A stretch of 64,000 nucleotides of DNA, taken from NCBI GenBank assembly GCA_019188255.1, contig JAETXT010000001.1:2356001-2420000 (forward strand). Direction: 5' to 3'. Below the pieces are notes generated by a model, which saw only the letters and a list, made by a program, of their open reading frames with translations, made no database searches and was not told where the DNA came from. Each line of letters begins with the position of its first letter. The first letter of the stretch is position 1. Source of the stretch: Verticillium longisporum. Taxonomy: Eukaryota; Ascomycota; Sordariomycetes; Glomerellales; Plectosphaerellaceae. A program made the translations under genes and the position numbers. Shown piece by piece: positions 1-11,479 of this stretch.

Positions 1-2410
1 TAGTATACCCGGAGTCTATTAATATTATTAAAGTCTATTATAATAGTGCTTCTTAAGTAGCGGGTTCGTCTCTATTCTAGCGCGTTTCTTATTATTAGGC
101 TATATTAGTTCGTCGTTATTACTTAGAATATCTAATTCTATTAGCGGAATAGTTACCTTATTCTTAGTCTTACTATTAGATAATAGCTTAGCTAGCGTAG
201 ATACTCTAATAGGTATAAGTATTAATAGCGTAAGCGTAGTTATAGGTATAGGTATTAATATAGCTAGTAAGGAAGATATAGTAGGTTATTATCCTATAGC
301 TAGCGAAGAAGCCTAATACGTAGAAGAAGATAATAGTCTTTATTAGAATAGCGTTTATATTAGTATTAGTCCCGTTAAGGATAATCGTCTAGATTACGAT
401 CTAGTCGGTTATATTAATAGAATCCTTATCGGTATATCTATATTAGCTATAGAGGACGATCGTATTAGCGGAGGCGAGGTTAATAGGTATTACTCTATAA
501 TAGATATTATCGAGATTAGGGATTAAGTCCTACTATTAACTCCTCCTATAATATCTTCTAGTAATTTCACTCTATTATAAATAGACTTAGCTAAGGTATA
601 TATATCGCTTAGAGAGGTATTACATTATATTACTTCGCTCTAGAGCTAAGATATATCTATTAATATACTATCTATACAAGTTAATATCGCTATCTATATA
701 ATAGTAATCTATTATAAAAGTACTATTATCGTCTCCATTAATATATTTAGCGTAGACTCTATATAGCCCGAGACCTAGTTATCTACTTAACTATTATCGT
801 CGTAGCCTTCTATAAAAATAGTTACTAATTCGATAATTCTATTAATAATTGGATATTATCCCTTTAATAGATTCGTCGATATATATAGAAGTCGTTATTT
901 ATCGAGTATATAGAGATTATTATCGTTATTATCGTTAATATTAATTAGCTAATTCTCGCCTATCTCCTCTAATACTAAGATTAGGATATCCGATAAAGTT
1001 ATTATAGGAAAGGGTAGAGAGATATCGTTCTATTCGAGCTAGTAATAGGCTCCGCTATATTTCTATTAGCGGATCTTTAGAATAAATTTACCTTTTTCTA
1101 TTATATTTACTATTATAAATAATTTACCTAAATAGCTATTACTATCTTTCTAAATACGATTTAGGAAGAAGAGCTATTCCTAGCGAATCTATAATAGCTC
1201 GCTAAGCTCTAATAGGTTCTATATAGATATATTTACTTTAATAATAATTTAGTATATAGCCTATAGTTAAGCGAGTTATTCCTCTCCTAATTAATCGTCT
1301 ATAAAAGGCGCCTCTCTTATATTAGCTTATCGATATAGATTATATATCGCGCTCCTAACTACCCCGTATAGGAGTAGCTATCCTATTATAGGGTATAAGA
1401 GTACTTATCTAACCGCTCTCGCCTAAAACTAAGTTCCCTATTATAAGTATAGATATATATATTTAGCTAAGCGAAGTATATACTTCCTACCCTTACTTTA
1501 ATCTTCTAGAATTAAGGTCTATTAAAAGTATAAATAGATATTATATTTATATCCTCTAAACTTTATCTAGAAGATATTATATTCTTTATTAAGGATAAAG
1601 TAGATAAGGGTATCTATAGCTATAAACGCTAATATCGATATAATTCCTTATTCTTTATTATAGATCTATAAAAAGACCGAGTAATTATTAATATATCTCT
1701 TTCTAAGTATAGCGTAGATACGTTTAACCGCCCTATCTATCCTATTACTAGTATTATATTTATATCTCTAGACCTCGAGTCTTATTTAAGGTCTACTCTT
1801 ATTACCTAGAAATATTATATCTAAGTATTATACTTCTAGTAGTTCTAGGTCCTTTATATCTAAGTCCTACGTATTAAATATCTATAATTCCCGTAATAGA
1901 TTAATAAAGCCTTTAGCCTTAGCCTTACCTTTCTTTACTTTAAGCGTAAATACTCTTAGTAGAGGGATCTCCTCTATATTATTATCGCTTCCTAATTAGG
2001 AGCTAGGAGTAGTTTCCTTATTATTATAAGCGTCTATAATTAAGTCTATCGTATTATTCTAAGTAGAGAAGTTAATTCTATTATTATAAATAAGGGGGTT
2101 AGTTCTATTATTATAGGTAGGGGGGTTAATTCTATCTATAATAGCCTACGTTTTTCTAAGTACTTCGTCTACTTTATAAATATATTCGGTTACTATTTTA
2201 TCTCTAGCTTTAGCTTATTCTTATACTTATTATATATATTCCTTTATCTATTTAGCGTTTAGAGTTATCCTTATTAATAAGTATAGTCTCGATATAGTAA
2301 GGATAGGTTATAAATTCTCGGTATAGAGTCTAGAGTATTATTTTATAGCTGAAAGGTATTTTAATCGTAATTATAATAGCAGTATAATAGGGTTAATAGT
2401 TAGAATAGGA
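1..2410 (-). pseudogene. Gypsy-A ORF2 remnant (A1)
   Basis: Collinear with the extra sense ORF of copy A3 that lies between the chromodomain and the 3' LTR. The Asn/Thr/Pro-rich repeat of about 27 bp is visible near 2040-2150 as repeated GGGGGTTAGTTCTATTATTATAG-type units (read on the minus strand as NRTNPPTYN). The product is unknown. Many TAA/TAG codons sit where Gln or Trp would be expected, so the gene is dead. The C-terminal Gln/Ser/Thr-rich part continues past the left edge of the window. Confidence 0.7.
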
Positions 2411-2639
2411 TAAATATAGGAGAGTTAATAGGTCTAAGAATTAAAGTAGATATCTTATAATAATTCCTTCCTTTATTCTTCCCTATAATCTTATATATTA
2501 GTTTTATTTACTTAGGTATTTTCTATTTACTTATCCTACTAAAACTATTACTTAGTCTTTCTTAATAATTAGATCCTTATTTCGATATTAGTTAGTAGGA
2601 TCCGGTTAACGATAATTATCTCTAGTTCTTAATAATCGG

Positions 2640-5600
2640 CTCGCTATATCTCCGAGTCCTTTATTAGATATCTTATCTTATATTTATATAATAGGTCGTT
2701 CACTATATATAGTATATCCGCGTAATATACTTACTTATTAAATTTATTCCCTTAGCCTTTCTATTTAATTAGATATTATAAGCGTAATCCCTTTAATAAT
2801 TATCTTATATATCTATCTAATAATCTACTAACTTCGTATTATTCTCCGTCCTCTTCCGATATAATAGGTTTAATAGTAGACGATTATTATATTTAAGGAT
2901 TATCGTTAAGAGGATAGGGGATTAGCTATTTAATAGATATTATATCGTATATTCTCTATTTAGCTAGGAACTTTAATTTATATACTAAGGAACCTTTCTT
3001 CTCTAGGATCTTAAAGGGTCTAACTCGTTATTAACTCTATTTCCTTAAAGGTCTACTTAGAAGCTTATATTCCTTATTTAGTCTAAGGAATACTTTATTA
3101 TTAATCTTAAAGTATATTAGATAGTATCTCTTATAGTAAGTCCTTTTTACCTCCGCTTAAGCGTAGGCTATAAAGGCCTACGCCTCTTATTAGTATAGTT
3201 TTCTTATAATATCGATTATTTTCCTATCCTAGGTCCCTATTAATAGCTAGTTTATAGCTATCGTAGGTTTAAATCCTAAGAGTAGCTTATTTAGGGCGTA
3301 ATTAATAATATACTATTTAATATTATTAAGAGTAAACTAGAATAGAATTAAGATATCCGATTAAGGTATATCGGAGGATAATATATAATATCTTAATATA
3401 ATCTCTATTATCTAATTCTTCTATTTAGATAAGCTATTAATCTATAGATATTATATTATCGAAAATAGTAAATTTACTTCGAATACCTTAAATACGTTCC
3501 TCTAAAATAATCCTATAAACTTCAGGTCCTTATCCGAAATAATTATTAATAGGAGACCCTAATCCGCTATTAAGAGGGCTCTTATAAATAGTATTACTTA
3601 GCTTCTAGTATTATATTTAATATTATTTAGGATAAATAGCGTCTTTTTCGAGTATATATCTATTATAGTTATTATTAAATCTAAGAATTATATTTTAGAC
3701 TCTAATAACCTCTAGAAGGAGAACTATATTAATACTTTAAGTAATCCGATTATAAAGTCGATTATAATTATATAGAATAGCCTTATTAGAGTTTATATAG
3801 GTTATAGTTCTCTTAAAAGCTTATCTCTATATATAGCGAGTACGAGGTATTCTAGATAATATTTCTATTATTTCTTAATTATTTATTATTTACTTTTAAA
3901 TTATACCCTATCGAGCTTATAAAATATCTTATTAGGATTAAAGTAATATCCCCGATTATATATTATCTATAATAGTTCTAGGATAATTACTTTTAATATA
4001 TATAATTATCGTTTATTAATCCTAGGTTCGATATTATAAAATAAGCTATCTTTTTCTTTAAATATTAATAGGTTAATCTTCGGCCTATATCTACGATTCC
4101 TTAGTTCTCGAATCTATTATAATAGGTTCTCGTAATAAGTATCTATTAAGTATCTATCTTTAATTTTCTATTAGAGTACTATAGATATCTCTATATATAA
4201 GCTCGATAGATACGCTATATTATCCTATATATTATCTAACTTATATCCGACTTTTATTTATAGTTCGGTCTCCTATTCTTATAAATACGACTCATCCTCT
4301 ATAATAAGTAGCCTTAAGAGAGCGTCTAGAATTAAGTTTATCTTACTTAGTATATATATTATATTAAAGCGGAATTAATTTAAGTAAGTCGCTACTAATA
4401 TAAGCTTTAGGTTAGCTTTATTAATATCTATTATAATAAGGTTAATATAATTAATAATTCCTCTTAATATTTAATAATCTATTAATACGATTACCGGGTA
4501 TTAATATAATTAGATTAGTATCTATAGCTTTCTTATTACTTATATTAAATAAGCTATTTCTAGCTCTATAGCCTTAGCTAGGGCTTTAGACTTTATAGTT
4601 AATCTATTAAGAAATATAATTAGCTATATAGCTTTATCGGAGATATATTTACTATCTTAATAAATATTTATATAGAAGACGAAGAATCTAAAGCCTTTAT
4701 TATTAATATCTATCTTAAAGAATATAATCTTATTAAGGTTATAATAATATAATAGAGTCGGTTATATTAATAATTCCTATAATATACTAAATACCTTCTT
4801 CTCTTTTTCTATTAAGATAAAAGTCCGCTTTAAGGTATATATTATTTAGGTATATTTATTTATCTTCTTCTAAGGGTCGACTTTACCCTCCTTATAGAGT
4901 TATTTAAGTAATACTATCTTCTTATCTTCTAGTAGTTTTACTCTTAGCTAGTAATATAATATAAATCGGCGTAATTATCCTATTATTCCTAGATACGTTT
5001 CTAAGTTTAATAATAATATCGGGCATTTTAACTTAATAATAGCTATTAATTTCTCTATTATAGTTAATAGTCCTAATATATTAATTCGGAATCCTAGTAG
5101 CGTTATAGAAAGGTATATATAGAATAACTTTAAAGGGCTTAAAGTAAATCTAGATTCTTCGAAAAGATTAAGGATAATCCGTAAATATTCTATATATTCC
5201 TCGAAGGAATTATTAAAGATTATTACGTTATCGATATATATTTATATAAATTATCTATATAGGTTTAGCTTCTAGTCTATAAAATATTATATATATATTA
5301 ACGAATTCCTATATCCTATTAGTATTATATAGGACTTCTCTAGTCTATAGGGACTAGTAACTACTATCTAGTCCTTATAAGCGCTATAGATTAGTAATTA
5401 ATAGAAGAAGGCGGATATATTAAATATTAATAAGAAGGTCTTCCTATATAAGCTATTAATAATTTCCTCTTATAATAGTATTAGATAATTATCTAGAACC
5501 GATATATCGTTTAATTATCTAAGGTCTATTATAATTCTACCCTTATAAATACTATTAACTATTTACTATATTATAAAGATTAAATAGCTAAATAGAATTA

Positions 5601-6828
5601 GCTATTTTATTTATTCTAGTCTTCCTAGTTTATATATCTTATCGAATTTCTTATTAAAGAGCTATCGGTCCTCGACCCCTAAGGGGTATACCTTAGAGCC
5701 TAGTTTCTTAGACTATTATCCGTCTATTAGGTCTATTCTTATATGGTCCTCGTCTAGTATAGGAATAATTCTACGGTCTCTCTAGTAATCGAAGGATTCT
5801 AGGAGCTATTTAACTTAATCCGCTTATAATAGGTTCTCTATATAGATACTAACTCCCTCTTATATATATATCTCCCTAATATCCTTAGGGCGTTTAGCTC
5901 CTAGGGATAGCTTAAATTTACGTAATTCTTTAGGTTCCCCGCTTATTATAATCTCCTCTATAATATTAATCGTTTTTTTAGTAAGGAAAGCTAATATTAT
6001 ATTATTATCTAGATTAAACTCCTAATAGCCGTATACTACCTTAGCTATATATTAATCCGCTAAGAAGCTTCCTTTTAGGTTTATATCTTTAATATATCTT
6101 AATTAAGTATTCTAATCGACCTTTATTATATCTTTAGAATTATTAATTATAAATATAAAGTATAGTCTAGAATAGGATATTTAATATAATTATATTAAAA
6201 GGTTATTAGCTATAAAGGTATATTCCTATTCGACCCTATATTCGTTATACTTTAGGAGGCAATTATATTTTATTAATACTCTAATAACTAACTTTAATAA
6301 TAGAATAGCCCGGGATATCGCTACTATTCTTCTCTTAACTAGATTAGACTTAGATTTATATAAGAATAGTATCTATATCCTATAATAATAATTAAAGATT
6401 AAATCGTTAAAGCTAAAGAGTATATCTACTCTATATTAATCGAGGAATTTATATCCTAGTAATAGCTTTAGTATTAGATTCTATATATATTATACTATAA
6501 TAGTTATATATCCGAATACCCTTATATCCTATTTACTTACTAAGCTAGGGATATATAAATCGAAGGTCGCTTTATAGTCTAGTTCGATTTATATATTATT
6601 AATACCTTAGATAGTTTTCTTCTCTAATATATTAATCGTTATATTCTTACCGAATTCCGTAAGCTAGTCCTAGTCTACGATTACTCTAGAGTATATAGAA
6701 TCTACTACGATATAGTATTATTTACTTCTTAGTTTAAATAATACTAGAAAGGAGTAATATCTATATCCCGACTTTCTTCTAATACATTAGCTATCCTAGT
6801 CGTATTAAGCTCTAAGGGTAATAGGTAA
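2640..6828 (-). pseudogene. pol: Gypsy-A pol remnant (A1): RT, RNase H, integrase, chromodomain
   Basis: Ty3/Gypsy polyprotein read on the minus strand. The reverse transcriptase active site reads YIDN at 5227-5238 (YIDD in the family, the second Asp lost by G to A). It is followed by an S-F-E-E-Y-I-E-Y-L-R stretch typical of gypsy RT. RNase H should lie near 4300-4800 and integrase near 3050-4030, where a K-P-L-G-E-L-Q-P-I-like motif precedes the catalytic core. The chromodomain is near 2650-2850. Multiple in-frame TAA/TAG codons replace Gln and Trp. The protease/gag end is missing at the ~6828 junction. Confidence 0.8.
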
Positions 6829-8534
6829 TAGAGAAATAGTACTAAATCGCTCTCTCTTAATAGAATTCCTCTTAGAATTTACTTATAAGGAATTTATCTC
6901 TATTATTTACTATACCCTCTAGGCTCCTAAACCTATACTTTATTCCTTTATAGAAGATCGTATTTAAGCTAGCGGCTATTAGTATTTTATATATAGCTAG
7001 GAACTAAGTAGCCTTTATAAATTAATCTACGATTATAAGGATAAAGTCGTACTCTAGGCTATTATCCTTTAATATAGGGCTTAAGCCTATAATAAAATCT
7101 AAAGATATTTCTTAAAAAGGATAAGATAGAAGTAATAGCGATTATAGCTTCCTATATAATCTATATTAAAATATTTAAATCCTTTAATATATTAAGTATT
7201 TAGTAATATAATAGTAAATATTAATAGATATATTTTCTTAATAAAACTTCCTTATTAATAGCTTAAAGGTCTTATTTACCCTTATATATCCTATTTAGGG
7301 GTTATTATAGTATTACTTAAGTAGCTCCTTATAGAGCGTTCCTTATATAGGGATAATTAATTATCCCTTAAAGAGGAGGGTACTTTAATTATTTATAATA
7401 TAACTTTCCCTTCTTCTAGCTTATTAGCTTATATTCTCTTTCTAAAAAAGGTATCCTAGGTTAATAGCTTATAGTCCTTTAATTAAGTCCTTAAATTCTA
7501 GGATAAAAGTAGGCCTTAATATTATTTTATTCTTTACGAGCTCTTTTATAATAGAATATAGGATATATTAATCTAGAATAATAACCTTAAATTCTATCGA
7601 TTCCTTAAACCCTTTTCTAATCCTTTAACGAATCGCTATTAACTTTCTAGCTTTAGCTTCTTAGCTTCGAGGTTAAGAAGACGCTTTCTTCTCTATTTTA
7701 TCTATTATAATAATGTAAATATATATTACCCTTTATTTAAGGGGTAAGGGCCCTTTTTCCCTAGAACTATAATATCTTCTTAATATAGGGATAGGCTTCT
7801 ATCCTTATAGTATTACCTAGATAGCCTAAATATAAGCTCTATTTATAATATCCTTTAGCTTTATCTTTATAATAATTCGCTTAATATCTATAGCTAGGTC
7901 TTCTATTAATTATAGCTTTTTAAATAATATAAAGAATATATCGCTTATTAATATCTATTCTCTTATATAATTTAATCGTCTTAAGAGACTATTAGCTAGG
8001 TTTATAATCCTAACTCAGTATTAAATTTCGAAATTAAAAGACGATAATTAATATACCTATTATATAAGCCTTCCTTAAAGGTCTCTAGCTAAGGCCTATA
8101 TAATACCTTTAAAGGCTTAATAATCGGTTAATATTATAAAAACTTAACCTATACCTTTAAAGTAATAGCGTTAATATTCTAGGCTTTCTATTATTATAAG
8201 TAATTCTTATTACTTAATCCTTTATCGCTATTCTATTAATAAAAGCTTTTACGAATAATAAGCGATAGGTATCTAGCTATTCTTATATTTTTAGCTAAGG
8301 ATCCTTAAGATAGTATTATTTAACGTATTAGTCTCGACCCGACTTTTAAATATATAATCCTAATATTATAAGATCATAATAATAATAAAAATACGCTTTA
8401 ATATTTTAAATACTTTCTATACTTTAAATAGCTATTTAAATAATCCTTTCTTAACCTTTATAATACTTCCTTTTAATAATATTAATAAGGGTATTATTAT
8501 CTTAGAATATCCTTTATTAAATTATTAATAGAAA
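6829..8534 (-). pseudogene. pol: Gypsy-B copy B1: pol fragment (integrase to RT)
   Basis: Matches Gypsy-B pol in reverse, covering about 15830 down to 14125 of copy B4. It therefore runs from the integrase core through the integrase zinc-binding region (near 7230-7390) and RNase H (near 8000-8330) into the end of the reverse transcriptase. There is no LTR at either end. The left end abuts Gypsy-A at ~6828. The right end meets copy B2 head-on within a short A-rich stretch (8530-8540). Riddled with RIP-type stop codons. Confidence 0.8.
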
Positions 8535-8645
8535 AAAAGCTATTTAATTCCTAGCTATATATAAGATATTAATAGCCGCTAGCTTAAATATAATCCTCTA
8601 TAAGGAAATAGAATATAGGTTTAGGAGCCTAGAAGGTATAATAAG
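8535..8645 (+). pseudogene. pol: Gypsy-B copy B2: integrase, first piece
   Basis: Plus-strand integrase core matching about 15635-15745 of copy B4 (the T-S-L-S-I-I-L-Y-K-E-I-E-Y region). It ends in ATAAG, the target duplication of A2, and the reading resumes at 46022 with the I-N-D-R-D motif that carries the second catalytic Asp. A2 therefore split the integrase core just before that residue. The left end is an inverted junction with B1. Confidence 0.8.
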
Positions 8646-8828
8646 TGTTAGAGGTACCTTCAGTGGAAGGTGCTCCAGCCCAGGGCTCCTAGCGGATTTA
8701 GACTCCGCTAGAGTCCTAGGTCGGAGCACCCCACTCTACTCATAAGGGCTATAGCCTAGATAGCTTTAGTTAGAGAACCTTAACTCTTTCACTATACTCG
8801 AATATGCCCCTAATATAAGGTCCTAATA
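8646..8828 (+). repeat. Gypsy-A 5' LTR of A2
   Basis: 183 bp, TGTTAG at the start (the original TG is kept here) and CTAATA at the end (from CTAACA). Matches 45834-46016 directly and 34607-34788 / 44186-44367 as reverse complements. It holds two stem-loops. ACCTTC-AGTG-GAAGGT lies at 8656-8671. A longer one is closed by GGTGCTCC (8669-8676) and GGAGCACC (8723-8730), with an inner CTAGCGGA/TCCGCTAG stem (8689-8711). It keeps more CA and TG than the internal region. Preceded by target duplication ATAAG. Confidence 0.92.
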
Positions 8829-8850
8829 ATAGTAGTAACTAGATATACGT
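8829..8850 (+). other. Putative primer-binding site of A2
   Basis: Directly after the LTR the sequence TAGTAACTAGA (from 8833) is shared with the same position of A3 (read on the minus strand near 44170-44185). TAG at its start is what RIP would make of TGG, the usual first bases of a tRNA-complementary primer site. The tRNA is not identified. Confidence 0.4.
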
Positions 8851-9039
8851 TCGCTCTATTATAGTATCTAGATTTTCATTAAGATAAGCACTTATTATTA
8901 TTAGAGACTTATCTACCGTCGGCTAACGAAGAGGTAATATTAGAGACCGAGACTCTAAGCCTATCGACCCCTCCCTAGCCTATTACCGAATTATTAACTC
9001 CATTAAGCTTATTCTCCTGGCATATAATCCAAGCCCTTC

Positions 9040-10739
9040 TCCTATATCGGATATAACGATAATTGAAGCATACTAGCTATATTACTAGGTAGAAGACTAC
9101 TAGGACTAAGCCGTTAAGGTGCTTCTAGTAGACTTATCTATAGTCTTAGTATTTAGTAAGCTCTCCCCTATTTCTTAAGAATAATAGTTTATACTTATAA
9201 GCTATAGAGCTATATTAGCTTCGTTATCGTTATTATAAAGTATATACCGATATCTACTAAAGTAAATAGTAGACTATTACTAAGTTAAGATAGCTTTCTT
9301 ATAGATAGCGAGGATACTACGAGTATAATATACTAAATTAACTAATTAATAGAAGAGTCTAAATAATAATAAAGCTATATTCTAGGAAATAAATACTAAA
9401 GACCGATATTAGATAATAATCTTTAAATAAGCCGAGGAAATCGAGGGTAGAGTTATTATTAGGAAATATTCTATAAAGATAAACCCTATTCCTACGATAG
9501 AGGATACTATAACGTTATAATCGCTATCCCTATTAATCGGATAAGAGTTATTATCCCTATCTATTAGATAAGATTCATTATCTCCGTTAATTAGACGATT
9601 AGCTATAGTAGAATAGAATTAGATAAGCTCTATGCCTATAATTACCTAGTAATAACTAGCCGCTATAATAGAGATCCTATAAACATAAATCTAAGTTAAT
9701 AATATAAACTAAGGACTAAGTTCTAATAAGTAGAAAGTATCGATATATAGGTATTTCTACCTAGATTATAAACTAGACTCTAGTAAAAACGAGAACTCTT
9801 TAGTCTATATTATTAGCCGAGATGTATACTAGATAAATATAGATATATTTCTAGACTTTATAAACGATTAAGCTAATCCGCTTAAGAGATAGGCTATAAT
9901 AGTATATAATCTATTATAACTATTATTAAGTATAGCTAAAGTATAGTATATTATATTAATAGAAGACGAAAAATAAAGGCTTCGTATTAGATTTAATATA
10001 TAGAAGCGACTCCTTAGATACTAGTTCGCCCTAGACTCTATAAAGGCTATTAAACTATTAAACGCTTATTAGTATATTAAATAGGATATCTATATAAGTA
10101 GGGATTTATAGAAGTTTATATTAAATATAATCTAATTATATAACGCTATAGGAATAAATAATCTATTAATATAGCTAAACTAAGCCTACCTTAAAATTAA
10201 TAGTAGTTTAATAGTATACCTATTTAAGCTAAACCTAAATATTATTATTAATTTATTTATTAGAGATACTTAGAATAAGGCTAAACTACTCTAGAGAGAC
10301 TTAGCTTTATTAGATATTAGATAGCTAGTAATAGTATATATTATTAAAGAAGACTTCGATAAGGATAATAGTCCTAATAGCGGTCTAGATAGAGTTACCT
10401 TCCTAGTATATAACTCCTACTACCTAGATTAATAGAGATATAATAGTAACCGCTATAACGCTAATAACTATTACGAGGCTAATTCTCGCTAAGGACGTAA
10501 TTAGAATAGACGTAGATATAAGACCTAGTCTAATAATAGAAATAATTCCTATTATAAGAACGGGTATAATAGCTAGAACTATTAAAATAGATATAATAAT
10601 ACTAGAGATAATTTCCCTTAAGGAGGTAGTATTATTAGAGGTTTATTCTAGGGAGAAATTATATTTATATATAGAGGCTATACCTTTAGTAGATAATAAG
10701 TAGAGATATATAGATTATATTAAAGATAGATTAGATATA
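9040..10739 (+). pseudogene. gag: Gypsy-A gag remnant (A2)
   Basis: Structural capsid protein of the element. Reading with TAA/TAG taken as former Gln/Trp gives a continuous product. It has an alpha-helical capsid-like region (about 9830-10330, containing R-F-N-I-*-K-R-L-L-R-Y-*-F-A-L-D), then a tail rich in Asn, Arg and Tyr (about 10430-10600, with N-R-Y-N-A-N-N), probably nucleic-acid binding. No clear CCHC zinc knuckle was found. It is broken at 10739 by Gypsy-B copy B3, after ATATA, which corresponds to ATACG in A3. The 8850-9040 leader holds no ORF I can support. Confidence 0.7.
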
Positions 10740-10936
10740 TATAAAGGTATTAGGCTAAGGGCCTAGATTAGGGAAAGCAATTAGATTAGCGAATAATCGG
10801 TAAGCTATTATATTAACTTTAATTTATTAAAGCTATTAAGTATAGCCTCGACTTCTCCTTTTAAATTAAGGCTTATCGCTAAAGTATCTACGATAATATA
10901 AATAAGGGTTAGGTTCCTAATATCTAACTCCTTATA
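10740..10936 (-). repeat. Gypsy-B 3' LTR of B3
   Basis: 197 bp from TATAAAGGTA to CTCCTTATA, the reverse complement of the B4 LTR at 11219. Termini derive from TG...CA. Like the other B LTRs it contains an inverted repeat pairing a GAGGCTA-type arm with TAGCCTC. The left flank ATATA (10735-10739) belongs to A2 gag. Confidence 0.9.
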
Positions 10937-10952
10937 TTACCTCCCCTCCTAG
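10937..10952 (-). other. Polypurine tract of B3
   Basis: Read on the minus strand this is AGGAGGGGAGGTAA directly before the 3' LTR. It is the classic plus-strand primer of LTR retrotransposons and fixes the LTR boundary and the element's orientation. The same tract stands before the 3' LTRs of B2, B4, B5, B8 and B9. Confidence 0.8.
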
Positions 10953-10975
10953 AGGTCTAGTCCCTAGAACTCGTA

Positions 10976-11218
10976 ATGCCTTCGCTAATATATCTTAGTA
11001 CCTTAACGTATTACTTCTTAGGCCTTATTCCCTAGCATAGCTATAATATAGAGCTAAGTTAGATATATCGCGGAAATTATAATAATAGTAATATTAATAA
11101 TAGCCTAGAAATAAGTAATAATATAGAATAATCCTTATTATTAATTTATAAATAGTAGTTTATTATACCTATTTTATAAAGTTCTCTCTATTATACTTAT
11201 AATTCTCCTAAATCTCGC
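10976..11218 (+). pseudogene. Gypsy-B aORF, N-terminal piece (B3)
   Basis: First 81 codons of the antisense ORF of Gypsy-B, starting with a surviving ATG (reads M-P-S-L-I). Its start is about 40 bp inside the 3' LTR on the strand opposite pol. The frame is cut by B4 at 11219 and resumes exactly in frame at 19687. The two parts up to the first conserved TAA (21079-21081) add up to 1638 bp, the same length as in three other copies. Function unknown; see the full copy at 51337. Confidence 0.65.
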
Positions 11219-11415
11219 TATAAGGAGTTGGACGTTAGGAACCGAACCCCTATTCATATTATCGTAGATGCTTCGGCGATAAGCCCTAGTTTAAAAAGGG
11301 AAGTCGAGGCTATATTTAATAGCCTCGATAAGTTAAAGTTAATATAATAGCTTACCGATTATTCGCTAATCTAATTACTTTCCCTAATCTAGGCCCTTAG
11401 CCTTATACCTTTATA
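11219..11415 (+). repeat. Gypsy-B 5' LTR of B4
   Basis: 197 bp, TATAAGGAG...ACCTTTATA, matching 19485-19681. A perfect 9-base stem (TCGAGGCTA...TAGCCTCGA) is present. Preceded by CTCGC (11214-11218). A few TGs survive (for example GATGCTTCGG), more than in the neighbouring coding region. Confidence 0.92.
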
Positions 11416-11479
11416 TTCTTTAATTTCTATAATTTAAAATTAGATTAGGCTAAGTAATAGATTAATGAAAGCGTATTAA

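Larger units (their letters stand above)
1..6828 (-). mobile_element. Gypsy-A copy A1, truncated chromovirus
   Basis: This stretch matches the complete copy A3 (about 34945-41720) collinearly and in the same minus orientation. It therefore holds the 3' two thirds of a Gypsy-A element: ORF2, chromodomain, integrase, RNase H and reverse transcriptase. The 3' LTR lies outside the window on the left. On the right the similarity to A3 fades between about 6793 and 6828, and Gypsy-B sequence follows without an LTR or target duplication, so this end is a rearrangement rather than an insertion border. CpA and TpG are almost absent, as expected after RIP. Confidence 0.85.

Noticed and set aside
10937..11218. 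A separate DNA transposon beginning at the recurring motif ATTACCTCCCCTCC
   Set aside because: The motif is the reverse complement of the Gypsy-B polypurine tract, and what follows is the aORF; it is always next to the 3' LTR.
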